Assembly (NCBI GenBank): GCA_045661345.1
Contig: JAZRFM010000027.1
Location: 124,001 to 188,000, forward strand
Reading direction: 5' to 3'
Source: RUG12461 sp045661345
GTDB lineage: Bacteria > Bacillota > Clostridia > Lachnospirales > Lachnospiraceae
Length of the DNA stretch: 64,000 bases
Below the pieces are notes generated by a model. It saw only the letters and a program-made list of their open reading frames with translations. It searched no databases and had not been told where the DNA came from. Shown here in pieces: positions 1 through 8,548 of this stretch. The number at the start of each line of letters is the position of its first letter. Position 1 is the first letter of the stretch. The translations under genes and the position numbers were made by a program.

Positions 1-1106
1 ATATCACCGGCATGCAGCTCCTTCACTTCCTCCGCCTTTGCAGCGTTCATGACATAGAGCTTTCCGATGCGTTCTTCGGCATCCTTATGGTAATTAAACA
101 GCACGTCGTCCGTCTTTAATACGCCGGTATTGACCTTGATCAGGGAATACTTCCCGATAAAGGGATCCACAATGGTCTTGAAGACGTAAGCTGATTTCGG
201 TTTGGAAAAATCATAGTCCGCTTCATAGACCTCATTGGTCTTTGCATTGATACCGGCAAGCTTGCGTTTGTCCGGAGAAGGCAGGTATTTTACGATATCG
301 ACGAGAAGCGTATACATGCCGCGGGCAAGCGTGTTGGATCCCATCAGAACGGGAACGATGCTGCAGTCCGCCACATTGACGCGCAGTGCCTGACGGATCT
401 CGTCTTCCGAAAACTCCTCCCCTCCGAAATAACGATCCATGAATTCTTCGCTGGTCTCCGCAACGGATTCCATCAGCACATCCCGGCAGATATTCAAATT
501 CTCCTTGGAGTATTCGGGCATTTCGATCTTTTCGATCTTACCCTGATCCGTCCATTTTTTTGCCTGCTGCTGGATCACATTGACGTAACCGATGAATTCA
601 CCGTTTTCCCGAATCGGCAGATGGAAGGGCGCGATTTTCTTGCCGTAAAGACCCTGCAGATCTTCCACCACCTGACGGTAGCTGGCTTCGTCCACATCCA
701 TATCCGTCACGAACACAATACGGGGAAGCTTATACTTCTCGCAGATCTCCCAGGCCTTTTTGGTGCCGACTTCTATGCCGTTTTTCCCGGAAACCACGAT
801 GATGGCGGAATCTGCGACGCTGGCCGCTTCCTCTGCTTCTCCGGCAAAATCAAAATAGCCGGGTGCATCCAGAAAATTGATCTTTGCATCTTCCCAGAGC
901 ACCGGAACAACCGTGGTATTGATGGAAAAATGACGTTTCTGTTCTTCTTTGTCAAAATCACTGATGGTATTGCCGTCCGTGATCTTGCCCATGCGGCTGG
1001 TCTGTCCGGCCAGAAATGCCATTGCTTCCAATAGGCTTGTCTTCCCGGCACCCCCATGGCCAAGCAATACGACGTTTCGGATCTTGTCCGTGGTAAATAC
1101 ATTCAT
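1..1106 (-). CDS. Elongation factor G-like GTPase (3' end cut by window edge)
   Basis: Translational GTPase of the EF-G family; only the first 368 residues are inside the window. The P-loop is GHGGAGKT (residues 16-23) and the G3 motif is DAPG (80-83). Where classical EF-G has NKxD the G4 position reads TDMD (134-137), and switch I reads KRHFSIN instead of the RGITI type. These point to the EF-G-like paralogue found beside the main EF-G in many Clostridia, not to fusA itself. Paralogue roles are poorly defined, so ribosome translocation is not assured. The ATG start follows GAGGGAGG at good spacing. It has its own promoter (1146-1174) and is probably monocistronic relative to aroA upstream. 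Confidence 0.85.
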   Translation of the reverse strand, partial: MNVFTTDKIRNVVLLGHGGAGKTSLLEAMAFLAGQTSRMGKITDGNTISDFDKEEQKRHFSINTTVVPVLWEDAKINFLDAPGYFDFAGEAEEAASVADSAIIVVSGKNGIEVGTKKAWEICEKYKLPRIVFVTDMDVDEASYRQVVEDLQGLYGKKIAPFHLPIRENGEFIGYVNVIQQQAKKWTDQGKIEKIEMPEYSKENLNICRDVLMESVAETSEEFMDRYFGGEEFSEDEIRQALRVNVADCSIVPVLMGSNTLARGMYTLLVDIVKYLPSPDKRKLAGINAKTNEVYEADYDFSKPKSAYVFKTIVDPFIGKYSLIKVNTGVLKTDDVLFNYHKDAEERIGKLYVMNAAKAEEVKELHAGD

Positions 1107-1145
1107 GTGTAAATCCCTCCCTCAAGTATCAAAAAAGATATTCTT

Positions 1146-1174
1146 ATTTTACAAAAGAACGGCGAATTAGGCAA
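1146..1174 (-). promoter_or_regulatory. Sigma-A-like promoter of the EF-G-like gene
   Basis: On the minus strand, TTGCCT (1174-1169) and TAAAAT (1151-1146) are separated by exactly 17 bases. The start codon lies about 40 bases downstream, after a purine-rich ribosome binding site. Confidence 0.6.
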
Positions 1175-1229
1175 TATCTACCAAATTCTTTTTTCAGAAA
1201 AACTGTTTTAATGCAAAATATACAAAACA

Positions 1230-2504
1230 CTAAGGTGACAGCTGTTGCAGATCCGTAAAAAAGCCGGGATAAGAGATGTTGACGCAGGAAGCGCCCTGAA
1301 TTGTCACGGGGGAGGAAGCGACCAGCCCTGCTACGGCAAAAGCCATGGCGATCCGGTGATCCGAAAAAGAATCGATGATGCCGCCGGACAGCTGTCCGCC
1401 CTGAATGATCATCCCGTCGGGCTGCGGTATGGCGTGGATCCCGAGACGGGTCAGATTTTGGGTAACCGTCGCGATCCGGTCTGTTTCCTTCACGCGAAGC
1501 TCGGAAGCATCACGGATGACGGTTTCTCCTTCGGCGCAGGCGGCCATAACGGCAATGACAGGGATCTCGTCAATCAGGGTCGGAATGATGTCTCCGCCGA
1601 TCTCGATTCCCTGCAAGGGGGAACTCTTTACAAGAAGATCTGCGACAGGCTCACCGGAAACCTCCTGCTTTGACAGGAATTCCACCTTTCCTCCCATGGC
1701 ATGTGCGACCCGGAGGATGCCGTCTCTCGTGGGATTGATGCCGACATTTTTGATCAAAATCTCTGCGTCGGGAACCAGCAGGCCTGCCGCAAGAAAATAG
1801 GCTGCCGAGCTGATGTCACCGGGGACAAGAAGCTTTTGTCCCGCAAGATGAGGCTCCGGCTGTACGGTCACTTCCGTTCCGTCTAAATGCACCTCCCCGC
1901 CGAAGGCGGCCAGCATCCGTTCCGTATGGTCTCTGGAGCGGATCGGCTCCGTCACCTTTGTTTCTCCCTCCGCGTAAAGACCGGCCAGAAGGACACAGGA
2001 TTTCACCTGTGCGGATGCAATGGGAGAAGCATAGGAAATCCCATGCAGCTTCTGTCCGGTAATGGAAAGGGGCGCGGTCAGTCCCTGTTTGTCCCCTTCT
2101 ATCTTTGCGCCCATCTCCTGCAGCGGTGTCATCACGCGTCCCATGGGGCGCTTCCTGATGGAGGCATCCCCGTCCAAAACGCTTGCAAAGGGCTGTCCGG
2201 CAAGGATCCCTGACAGCAGACGCATGGTGGTGCCGGAGTTGCCGACATCCAGAATGCCCTCTGGCGCCGTGAGTCCGTGCAGCCCCTTCCCGTGAACCGC
2301 CACATGTGTGCCATTCTGCACAATTTCAACACCGAGACTGCGAAAACATCCGATTGTGGACAGACAGTCCGCCCCCGCCAGAAAACCCTCCGCCTCCGTG
2401 ATCCCTTCGGAAATCGCTCCCAGCATCACCGCGCGGTGGGAGATGGATTTGTCGCCCGGCACACGCACCGTGCCGCGGCACTTGGCTACAGGATGGATAC
2501 GCAA
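1230..2504 (-). CDS. aroA: 3-phosphoshikimate 1-carboxyvinyltransferase (EPSP synthase)
   Basis: Joins phosphoenolpyruvate to shikimate-3-phosphate in the sixth step of the shikimate pathway, in the cytoplasm. Its 424 residues are full length. Family motifs are present: PGDKSISHR (16-24), GNSGTTMRLL (88-97), the DEIPV segment with the catalytic Asp 312, and LRVKETDRI (336-344). The start codon is TTG: the only upstream ribosome binding site, AGGAGAGG, is nine bases before it, and the next Met is residue 27, past the conserved N-terminal motif. It lies 65 bases after tyrA and is the last gene of the c-di-GMP/aromatic operon. Confidence 0.95.
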   Translation of the reverse strand: MRIHPVAKCRGTVRVPGDKSISHRAVMLGAISEGITEAEGFLAGADCLSTIGCFRSLGVEIVQNGTHVAVHGKGLHGLTAPEGILDVGNSGTTMRLLSGILAGQPFASVLDGDASIRKRPMGRVMTPLQEMGAKIEGDKQGLTAPLSITGQKLHGISYASPIASAQVKSCVLLAGLYAEGETKVTEPIRSRDHTERMLAAFGGEVHLDGTEVTVQPEPHLAGQKLLVPGDISSAAYFLAAGLLVPDAEILIKNVGINPTRDGILRVAHAMGGKVEFLSKQEVSGEPVADLLVKSSPLQGIEIGGDIIPTLIDEIPVIAVMAACAEGETVIRDASELRVKETDRIATVTQNLTRLGIHAIPQPDGMIIQGGQLSGGIIDSFSDHRIAMAFAVAGLVASSPVTIQGASCVNISYPGFFTDLQQLSP

Positions 2505-2569
2505 TTTTAAAAACCTCTCCTCTCACCGGACAAAAACGCCCCCTCTGCTGCGGGAGCCTCTTTGTCGCG

Positions 2570-3667
2570 TTATCTTCGATAAATGGTATACCCGGCCTCT
2601 GTCAGACACCGGTAGGCACGTGCAACCGCTTCGTCATCGTAAAACGCGATCTGCAATACCCCGTGTTCAAACTCCCGGTTATGAATAATGCCGATATTTT
2701 TCAGGTTGATATGGCAGTCTGCCAGAAGTGACGTCACCTTCGCAAGCTGCCCTTCACGATCGGAAAGCTCGCTGTACAGCTCATGCACAGTCACATTTTT
2801 GTTGTTGTTCACATTTAAGGAATCCCGATAGTTCTTCGCTTCGGAAAAGAACCTTCGAATCCCCGCAGCGTCCGAGGATGCGATCTGTCCCTTGATCTTC
2901 TGCAGCTCCGCCTCCAGCTCTGCAATCAGATGCAGGATTTCCTGCCGGTTCTCCAGACAGATGGATTCCCACATGGCAGGAGACGAGGACGCGATCCGCG
3001 TGATATCACGAAAGCCGCCTGCGGCGATCCGTTTCCCGATTTCGTCATGTCCGTCGATCCGTGCGAGAAGATTCACCAATGTGGAAGCGATGACATGGGG
3101 AAGATGACTCACCGCGGCTGTGATCCTGTCATGCTCCTTCGGCTCCAGCACCAGGGGCAGCGCTCCGAGAGTCGCGATAAAAAAGACAAAGCGCTGCACC
3201 TTCTCTTCCGGAACATCCGCCTCAGGTGCAAGCAAATAATATGCGTTTTCAAGAAGCAGCGCATCCGCATTCTGAAATCCTGTTTTTTCAGAACCCGTCA
3301 TGGGATGTCCGCCGATGAAACGGTCCGTCAATCCAAGCTGCTTTGCCGCCTCATGCATGGTGCCTTTTACACTGCCCACATCCGTCAGCAGCGCGTCCTT
3401 TTTCAGATATGGCAGCAGCTCCTTCAGATATTCCAGGTTCCTGCTGACCGGTGCGCACAGGAAGATCAGATCACACGCCCCCAGCTCTTCCGGTGAAAGC
3501 AGCGTGTCATTTGTAATAACGCCTGCGCGGAAGGCTTCCCGAACGGTTTCGAGATGGCCGCTTGTGGCAATCATCTCGATTTCGGGATGTCTTTCCCTGA
3601 TGGCCTTCGCAAGGGAACCGCCCATCAGCCCCAGGCCGAAAAATCCGATTCTGGTATCATTCATCAT
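2570..3667 (-). CDS. tyrA: Prephenate dehydrogenase with C-terminal ACT domain
   Basis: Oxidatively decarboxylates prephenate to 4-hydroxyphenylpyruvate for tyrosine synthesis. The 365-residue protein opens with a Rossmann motif GLGLMGG (11-17). The catalytic-type His lies in GGHPMTGSE (His 121), and a second conserved His region, SHLPHVIAS, follows near 187. Residues about 292-365 form an ACT domain, which in this family usually gives feedback control by an amino acid (inferred here). The ATG overlaps the end of the upstream binding-protein gene by 11 bases, so translation is probably coupled; AGAGG precedes it. Confidence 0.93.
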   Translation of the reverse strand: MMNDTRIGFFGLGLMGGSLAKAIRERHPEIEMIATSGHLETVREAFRAGVITNDTLLSPEELGACDLIFLCAPVSRNLEYLKELLPYLKKDALLTDVGSVKGTMHEAAKQLGLTDRFIGGHPMTGSEKTGFQNADALLLENAYYLLAPEADVPEEKVQRFVFFIATLGALPLVLEPKEHDRITAAVSHLPHVIASTLVNLLARIDGHDEIGKRIAAGGFRDITRIASSSPAMWESICLENRQEILHLIAELEAELQKIKGQIASSDAAGIRRFFSEAKNYRDSLNVNNNKNVTVHELYSELSDREGQLAKVTSLLADCHINLKNIGIIHNREFEHGVLQIAFYDDEAVARAYRCLTEAGYTIYRR

Positions 3668-4901
3668 CCAGCATATCCTCTAATTCTTCCTGCGCATCCG
3701 AAAGACCTTCGGATACATCCTTGCGCCCTTCGATCATCTCTTTCATCTCCGTACCCAGTATCTGATAAAAATCAGGCCACTCTTCCATGATCGGTCGATA
3801 GACACCGTTCTCCAGCGCATGGCATACCTCTACGAACTGCGGGTACTTTGCGAGAACCTCCTGGTCCTGTAAGACGGAATAACGGCAGGGAACGCCGCCG
3901 GATGGAACGGTGCGTTTCTGTACCTCAGGATCCATGAGATAGGTCAGGAGCTCGGCCGCCATCTCCTTTTTGGTGCTGTTTGCAGGAATGGCGATTGTCC
4001 AGACCCCGTAAACGTTGGCATGATATGCCTTGCTGTCATCTGCAACCCGCCCGGAAAGAGCCAGGTAATTCGCTGAGGAATGGTCACTCGGCGTATACCA
4101 TCCCGGCCATGCGATGCCCATCGCCGCGGCTTTATTGGCGATAGCCATGACCATTTCATCCTTCTGTGCAGCCTGCCCGGTTTCGATCAGCTTCAGATAA
4201 AACTCCATGGCCTGACGAAACTCCACCGTATCCACCGTCGGGTGATGATCCTCATCCACGACCCAGCCTCCGAAGGAAAGCAGAATCGGCAGAAAATCCA
4301 CCACAATATTGTTTGTGGTATCCCCGCGATACAGGAACCCATAGTTATGGGCTGCCTTTGTTTTCATACAGATATCATACATATCCTGCAGGGATTTGAT
4401 GGTTTCCGGCCGATAGCCCGCATCCTCGATCAGCGCCTTATTAAAAAGCAGCACCGTCACATTGCCGTAATACGGTGCCAGATAAACATGGTCGTCATGG
4501 ATACAGATTTCCTTTGTGGCGGCAATGATGTCATTGTCCAGCTCATACTCCAGTTCGGTCAGATCCGTGAGGACGTCATGGGCTGTAAATTGTGCGATCC
4601 AGGAGCTGTCCACCATGCAAAGATCATAGGCGCCTTTTTCATTGACGGCATCCTCATACACCTGATTGTGGAGATCGTCCTCGGAAAGCTCCAGAATTTC
4701 GCAGAAAATCCCGTGTTCCTCTTCAAATTTCGGGATACAGGATTTGATGACATCCGCATAAACACCGGAGCGAAGCGCCAGTGTAACGGTGGGCAGATTA
4801 GAAAAGTTCTCCCGGGGTGTCAGCTCCTCACATCCGGCAAAAGAAGTGACCAGGCAGATGATAAGTCCCGTGGAAAGAATCTTTTTTAACCATCCCGTCA
4901 A
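3657..4901 (-). CDS. Extracellular solute-binding lipoprotein, ABC family 1 type
   Basis: Predicted lipoprotein of the sugar-binding (family 1) class, anchored outside the membrane. I place the start at TTG 4901: it overlaps the stop of the upstream gene (TTGA) and is preceded at 7-8 bases by GGAGGG, giving MTGWLKK, a hydrophobic stretch and a lipobox ending in Cys 24. An in-frame ATG at 4916 adds five residues and is the alternative. About 414 residues, usual for the family, with no truncation. No ABC permease or ATPase lies nearby, and the neighbours are c-di-GMP enzymes, so the ligand and any transporter partner are unknown. Confidence 0.85.
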   Translation of the reverse strand: MTGWLKKILSTGLIICLVTSFAGCEELTPRENFSNLPTVTLALRSGVYADVIKSCIPKFEEEHGIFCEILELSEDDLHNQVYEDAVNEKGAYDLCMVDSSWIAQFTAHDVLTDLTELEYELDNDIIAATKEICIHDDHVYLAPYYGNVTVLLFNKALIEDAGYRPETIKSLQDMYDICMKTKAAHNYGFLYRGDTTNNIVVDFLPILLSFGGWVVDEDHHPTVDTVEFRQAMEFYLKLIETGQAAQKDEMVMAIANKAAAMGIAWPGWYTPSDHSSANYLALSGRVADDSKAYHANVYGVWTIAIPANSTKKEMAAELLTYLMDPEVQKRTVPSGGVPCRYSVLQDQEVLAKYPQFVEVCHALENGVYRPIMEEWPDFYQILGTEMKEMIEGRKDVSEGLSDAQEELEDMLDDE

Positions 4902-5923
4902 TGCACAGCCCTCCATTCCTCCAGCTGTGTCATCAGGTCTCCGTAAACGGCAGCATTGCTGGAAATCACACTTTGTGTGGCGTCCATGAATGGCTCCAGA
5001 TCCGGTTCATTGATCTTCATATTGTTCTTCTTCAGTTCCTGAATCAAAGATTCCGTCTGGGCACGGTTGCTCTTACGGTCGGCGTCTGCGGAGTTCAGAG
5101 CCGCTGTCCGCACGATGTCCTGTTGCTCCTGAGAAAGCTTTTCCCAGGTTGATTCCGCAATGGTAAAGCACATGCCGGAATAAATATGATTTGTAATAGA
5201 CAGATAGTCCTGTACTTCGTAAAGCTTGTTATTATAGATGACGGGAATCGGATTTTCCTGTCCGTCATAAGTCCCCTTTCTGAGGGCGGCGTACAGCTCG
5301 GAAAACGGCAGGGGCTGCGCATTCGCGCCAAGTGCCGTAACAGTCGCCATGATCACGGGGTTTTCAGGTGTACGGATCAAAAGCCCCTTCATATCGTCGG
5401 GAGATTCGATGGGATGAAGGGAATTTGTCATGCAGCGGAACCCGTTACAGTAATGCGCCAGTACCCGCATATTGTCATCCAGCAGCAGCTCCTCTGCCTG
5501 TGCTTCGATATCGCTGTCCATAAAAGCCCAGGCCGTCTCAAAGTCCTCGAACAGAAACGGCAGCGCCGAGATCCCCATTTTGGGTTCGTGGGTAGCAAAG
5601 TTGGATGCATCGGAGATCACAATGTCTATTTTGCTGGATCCCATTGCCAGCGCATCGATCATATCCGCATCTCCGCCAAGCTGACCGGAAGGATAGACCA
5701 CTGCCTTGATGGCGCCGTTTGTCTTTTGCTCCACTTCATTTGCGAACCGGTTGGCCGCAATATTCCGTGGATCCTGATCGCCGGTGGAGACGCCGATCTT
5801 TAACGTCAGATCCGTGACTCCTTTCTGGGAATACGCGGGATGTGCGCCATTATCCAGAGCGCATCCGCCGAGCAGAAAGGCGCTGCAGGCCATTGCAAGG
5901 ATCATAGATAGCGGTTTTTTCAT
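4898..5923 (-). CDS. TRAP-type solute-binding lipoprotein (DctP family)
   Basis: DctP-family extracytoplasmic binding protein, 341 residues from the chosen start. The start at 5923 gives MKKPLSM and a lipobox FLLGGC (Cys 21) and follows AGGAGG by 12 bases; an upstream in-frame ATG at 5953 would add ten polar residues before the signal peptide. Typical DctP segments are visible, such as YPSGQLGG and LPFLFEDFETAWAF. Known partners DctQ and DctM are absent from the window. It sits 35 bases after the HD-GYP gene, so it may act as a ligand sensor or feed a distant transporter; both are inference. Confidence 0.88.
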   Translation of the reverse strand: MKKPLSMILAMACSAFLLGGCALDNGAHPAYSQKGVTDLTLKIGVSTGDQDPRNIAANRFANEVEQKTNGAIKAVVYPSGQLGGDADMIDALAMGSSKIDIVISDASNFATHEPKMGISALPFLFEDFETAWAFMDSDIEAQAEELLLDDNMRVLAHYCNGFRCMTNSLHPIESPDDMKGLLIRTPENPVIMATVTALGANAQPLPFSELYAALRKGTYDGQENPIPVIYNNKLYEVQDYLSITNHIYSGMCFTIAESTWEKLSQEQQDIVRTAALNSADADRKSNRAQTESLIQELKKNNMKINEPDLEPFMDATQSVISSNAAVYGDLMTQLEEWRAVH

Positions 5924-5958
5924 AGTGATGTCTGTCCTCCTGTTGCAATCCATAGTGA

Positions 5959-6876
5959 TTAAATATTCAAAACCTTATTCTCCCGAAAATCCGCCTTCAG
6001 ATAGCTTCTCATCTGTTTCCGTACATCCTCGGCGCAGGCTTCCACGCGTTCCGCGGGAATGTTGCAGAAGATTTCCACGATCTCCGCATCCAACTGTGTA
6101 CCGGCAGCCAGCTTCAGAACCAGGATACAGTCTTCATAGGAGCGGCTGGCTTTATAGGATCTTGCCATAAACACCGCGGAATACGTGTCCGCGACGGCAA
6201 TAATCCGCGATGCAAGCGGAATTTCGTCACCCTTCAGCTGGTGATAGCCATTGCCGTCTATCCGCTCATGGTGGTAAAGGATCCAGTCGGAGACAGCATC
6301 AAAGGATTGAATCGGGCTTAAGATCATCACACCGATCTCCGGATGCCGTTTCATGCTCTTCCACTCGTCTCCCTCCAGCTTGCCTGGTTTGTTTAAGATC
6401 CGTCCGGGGATGCCGAGCTTTCCGAGATCATGAAAGAGAGATGCATAACGGAGGTTTTCCTCGTTGATCTGCGCCTTGTATTTCAGCGGCAGATAATCGT
6501 AAATCAGCATCGTCAGGTTGCAGACATGCAGAGAATGCCCGTCCAGATTGGAATCTCCCGCGTCCAGAATCCCGACCAGGGTCTTGGAAACCTCCAGGGT
6601 TCTGTTTTTGACGCTTGCGACGATGTGCGCGTTCCAATAGATCATAAAGGTGACCAGCGCACTGGAGCCAAGGAGAAGGATCCCGATCAGAGGATTGAAA
6701 AACGGCTTTGTACTGATCCACCAGAAAAAGACACAAATCGCAACCAGGATTGCCTCCAGCAGGATGGTCAGATATTTATCGCTTTTGGTGTCCGTCAGCA
6801 CATCCTGTTTGATATGGAACAGGTAGATGCAGATACAGACATTGATGATCATCAGAATAAAGCCAAAAACTATCAT
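5959..6876 (-). CDS. Membrane HD-GYP domain protein, probable c-di-GMP phosphodiesterase
   Basis: 305 residues. The N-terminal part has about three membrane segments (roughly 1-20, 38-54, 60-82), followed by an HD-GYP domain: HS-type motif GHSLHV (113-118), HDLGKLGIP (149-157), HPEIG (178-182), HHERIDGNGY (202-211) and Asp 230 in VADTYSA. The metal ligands expected for c-di-GMP hydrolysis appear present, but the signature Pro of GYP is His here (GYH). The start ATG overlaps the stop of the GGDEF gene by four bases, so synthesis and breakdown enzymes are translationally coupled. Confidence 0.88.
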   Translation of the reverse strand: MIVFGFILMIINVCICIYLFHIKQDVLTDTKSDKYLTILLEAILVAICVFFWWISTKPFFNPLIGILLLGSSALVTFMIYWNAHIVASVKNRTLEVSKTLVGILDAGDSNLDGHSLHVCNLTMLIYDYLPLKYKAQINEENLRYASLFHDLGKLGIPGRILNKPGKLEGDEWKSMKRHPEIGVMILSPIQSFDAVSDWILYHHERIDGNGYHQLKGDEIPLASRIIAVADTYSAVFMARSYKASRSYEDCILVLKLAAGTQLDAEIVEIFCNIPAERVEACAEDVRKQMRSYLKADFRENKVLNI

Positions 6877-8039
6877 GCAATTCCTCCTGTTTCCTGACTG
6901 CTGAATGTGATCCTGTTCTTTCCCGCACGCTTGGACGCGGCAAGTGTATCATTGGCCAGACGATATACATGATCGATGTCTTTTTCCGCGGCATGTATTT
7001 CCACAACCCCAAGGGATGCATAAATACCGTGTAGCTCTCCGAATTTTACCTGATTCAGGGTAAGCAGTATATTCTCCAGGACAGAAATGAGCGCTTCCCG
7101 ATCAGAAAGATTTCGCAGCAGAAATACGAATTCATCGCCGCCAATCCTGCCGGCGAAGCTTTTTTTCTCCTTGATGATGCGCTCCGGCAAAGACCATTTT
7201 TCCGACATTTCGCATCCGATGGCATGTAAAACGGTGGATCCTGCAATCTGAAGCGCCTTATCTCCCATTTGGTGTCCCAGCTTGTCATTCATTTCCTTGA
7301 ATCCGTCCAGATTCATCAGGCAGAGCGCAAGATACTCCTGATGAGAGGAATGGAGTACTTCACTGGCCAATGAGAAGAATCTGCCGCGGTTCAAAAGAGA
7401 TGTCAGGGTGTCAAAGCTGGCTTTCACTTCAAGCTCCCGCTGCATCTGGAGATTTTTTTGATAGGCCTCAAACTGACACATCCTGACATGTTGAAAGGTA
7501 TAATGGAGCGCATCGGCCAGGAAGAAAAAAATAAAGGCCTCATACAGATCCTGATAGGCGACGGCATAAGCCTTCTCACGAAAAGAAAAAAACAGGAATA
7601 CGATACAGGAAAGCATCATCACCCCTGTCATCAGCGATAGGGTATCGATGAAAGAGATGCCGATCACCACCAGGAGGACCGGAAATATCGCCGAAGCCAT
7701 ATATGGCTGCGTAATGGAAGACAGTATCCCGTAGCTGACAAGAATCGCGATATACACGACAATCATCAGGCGTCCCATGGCGTCAATAGCCTTGGGGGCA
7801 AATCTGAACAGAATCTCCAACCCGGCAGCGATACAAAGATAGAGGATATAAACACGCAGGTATCTCTTATTGACACCAAAGATCTCAAAGAAAGCAAAGC
7901 AGGAAAGCAATGCATTCAGCGCCAGAAGCCACAAATTCACAATTTCCATGTGGCGGCGGTTGGTACGGGAGATCAATTCGCCAAAGGAGTCATACGTTTC
8001 TTTATCATAGCCGTAGAAATTAATGCTTTTCCTCGGCAT
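6873..8039 (-). CDS. Membrane diguanylate cyclase (GGDEF domain)
   Basis: 388 residues. About five to six hydrophobic segments between residues 32 and 180 form a membrane sensor region that I cannot assign to a named domain. The cytoplasmic GGDEF domain starts near 208 (FDTLTSLLNR), has the metal-binding NLDGFK (Asp 245), and an intact RIGGDEF (298-304). No RxxD inhibitory site is seen five residues before GGDEF, so product inhibition through that site is unlikely. It probably makes c-di-GMP from two GTP. The downstream HD-GYP gene overlaps by ATGA; the PilZ gene lies 58 bases upstream. Confidence 0.93.
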   Translation of the reverse strand: MPRKSINFYGYDKETYDSFGELISRTNRRHMEIVNLWLLALNALLSCFAFFEIFGVNKRYLRVYILYLCIAAGLEILFRFAPKAIDAMGRLMIVVYIAILVSYGILSSITQPYMASAIFPVLLVVIGISFIDTLSLMTGVMMLSCIVFLFFSFREKAYAVAYQDLYEAFIFFFLADALHYTFQHVRMCQFEAYQKNLQMQRELEVKASFDTLTSLLNRGRFFSLASEVLHSSHQEYLALCLMNLDGFKEMNDKLGHQMGDKALQIAGSTVLHAIGCEMSEKWSLPERIIKEKKSFAGRIGGDEFVFLLRNLSDREALISVLENILLTLNQVKFGELHGIYASLGVVEIHAAEKDIDHVYRLANDTLAASKRAGKNRITFSSQETGGIA

Positions 8040-8097
8040 TATTTCCTCCAGGAGTTAATGAATGATGTTGGGGTCAAAAGTCACATGCCGCTTGCTG

Positions 8098-8439
8098 TCA
8101 AATCTCATTAAAGATCTGATAGATATCAATCTTCAGTGCATCTGTATCGGAGAGGCCAATAAAGCTGCAGCCGTATTTATTACGCCCGTCCGGAAGGTCC
8201 TCCTGCCGCACGATCTCGATCACGGCATCAATGACTTCCTTGGTCCAGATTTGGATCTTTGTATCATAATAGGTTCCGATCTCCATATTCTGATCAGTCA
8301 CAAAGGAAAGACCGGATCTGGAAATGTCCTGTACCTTCACATGAAAAAAACGGAGCGTCGTGATACCATCCTTGTCAATCCGCTCAAGCTGAATTGACAC
8401 ATCCAGATCCAGACGTTTGTGTTTACGCTTCTCTTCCAT
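8098..8439 (-). CDS. PilZ domain protein, probable c-di-GMP receptor
   Basis: Single-domain PilZ protein of 113 residues. It has the RxxxR motif (Arg 5, Arg 9 in KRKHKR) and the D-x-S-x-x-G motif (DISRSG, 38-43), the two elements that wrap c-di-GMP in this family. I chose the ATG at 8439 because AAGGAGG lies nine bases before it; an ATG ten codons upstream (8469) has no such site. It is the first gene of the operon that continues with the GGDEF and HD-GYP enzymes, so it probably reads out the c-di-GMP they control. Confidence 0.9.
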   Translation of the reverse strand: MEEKRKHKRLDLDVSIQLERIDKDGITTLRFFHVKVQDISRSGLSFVTDQNMEIGTYYDTKIQIWTKEVIDAVIEIVRQEDLPDGRNKYGCSFIGLSDTDALKIDIYQIFNEI

Positions 8440-8482
8440 TGATGCAAGTCCTCCTTCTGTATCCATCACTGCACTTCCCCTT

Positions 8483-8511
8483 ATTTTACCTTATCTCCTA
8501 CCGCCACGCAA
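8483..8511 (-). promoter_or_regulatory. Promoter of the PilZ-GGDEF-HD-GYP-tyrA-aroA operon
   Basis: Minus-strand TTGCGT (8511-8506) and TAAAAT (8488-8483) with a 17-base spacer, placed between queA and the PilZ gene. It would give a leader of about 35-40 bases before the PilZ start. Confidence 0.55.
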
Positions 8512-8548
8512 GCGGCATGCCCTGCGGCAATGTGCGGAGCCTGCTCTG

